Of a stretch of 64,000 bases of DNA, positions 63,573 to 64,000 are shown in pieces (within the stretch, counting starts at the first letter, position 1; each line of letters starts with the position of its first letter). The notes under the pieces were generated by a model. That model did no database searches and was not told the origin of the DNA. It saw nothing but the letters and a program-made list of their open reading frames with translations. The stretch is from Teredinibacter franksiae (lineage in GTDB: Bacteria; Pseudomonadota; Gammaproteobacteria; Pseudomonadales; Cellvibrionaceae): positions 62,001 through 126,000 of the forward strand of contig NZ_JACJUV010000001.1 in the NCBI RefSeq assembly GCF_014218805.1, read 5' to 3'. The translations under genes and the position numbers were made by a program.

Positions 63573-64000
63573 CCAACAGCAAGGAGTTTGACCTAGGCGA
63601 AAAAGCGGTCTGGCCAACACTTTCGTTAGCCGGAATAAGCCCCCCTCTCCCACTAAAATATTCGTGGAGTTACACGTCAACTAAAAACCCGATTCGCTTG
63701 TTCCGCAGTGCAACAGAAAAAACGGCGTAAAAGTGCGTTGTACTTGAATTTAGAATAACCAACCAGACAAAAGGAAATGAGGTAACCGCAGGAACCCGAA
63801 GCCCCAGCAACTGAAATCACAACACAATAATCCAATACCGGCTTTCCCACCGACTTTCAGCGTGCGTCACCCACATACGCTCAAGCCTAGACTGCGAACA
63901 TTGCCAGTGGCCTCTCCACAGCCTTGATGAACAATCGCCACGTCGCGTAACACAACCATGCTACATGAGCCCCAGCCCTTAACCCTACAGCAGGCCATCA
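63573..64000. other. Gene-free right edge
   Basis: No reading frame over 40 codons with a plausible start, and no RNA gene recognised. Confidence 0.5.

Overview
The window looks like chromosomal DNA of a marine, polysaccharide-degrading gammaproteobacterium, probably of the Cellvibrionaceae/Teredinibacter type. Three things suggest this: the housekeeping gene order rlmL-rmf-pyrD and the large NAD-glutamate dehydrogenase are pseudomonad/cellvibrio-like, an exported protein carries a family 2 cellulose-binding module, and the envelope genes (ydbH-ynbE-ydbL, Bat operon) are typical of Gram-negative bacteria. This placement is inferred from gene content, not from a search.

Layout. Positions 1-1900 hold a cytochrome b561 gene and a membrane-anchored LytTR regulator, both on the minus strand. 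Positions 2.0-20.9 kb are a long integron cassette array: about 26 attC sites, every cassette gene on the minus strand, and no integrase anywhere in the window (a CALIN-type array, or the distal part of a sedentary chromosomal integron). Cassettes encode small exported proteins, a lipoprotein, small membrane proteins, a DUF1330 protein, a tautomerase-like protein, an esterase-like hydrolase, a STAS/GHKL-ATPase protein, and a two-gene cassette that looks like an anti-phage module (HNH nuclease with DUF3223, plus an AAA_13/RloC-like ATPase broken by a one-base homopolymer frameshift). An IS1182-family element sits inside one attC site. Four copies of a cassette without a convincing gene share conserved hairpins and may encode a structured RNA. 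A gene-free stretch of about 1 kb follows the array.

From 21.9 kb the window is mostly core genome: the CBM2 protein, an outer-membrane barrel protein, the ydbL/ynbE/ydbH phospholipid-transport operon, uvrB and rlmL (overlapping), rmf, pyrD, a DUF2835 gene and NAD-glutamate dehydrogenase. Divergent from the last is a six-gene MoxR-DUF58-DUF4381-BatA-BatB-BatD operon (39.2-46.6 kb), then yceI and a second b561 gene.

Positions 48-53.8 kb form a minus-strand run nadK - metallophosphoesterase - rhomboid protease - DUF1315 - pepN with tight or overlapping junctions. Then come DUF1853 (plus strand), a cNMP-binding/rhodanese fusion, a PLP-dependent deaminase/desulfhydrase, a long coiled-coil protein, an unlisted 41-residue acidic microprotein, tRNA-Val and tRNA-Asp, a PAS sensor histidine kinase, a flavin reductase, and hemN with an FNR/Anr-type box upstream. 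The last kilobase has one doubtful Cys-rich small ORF.
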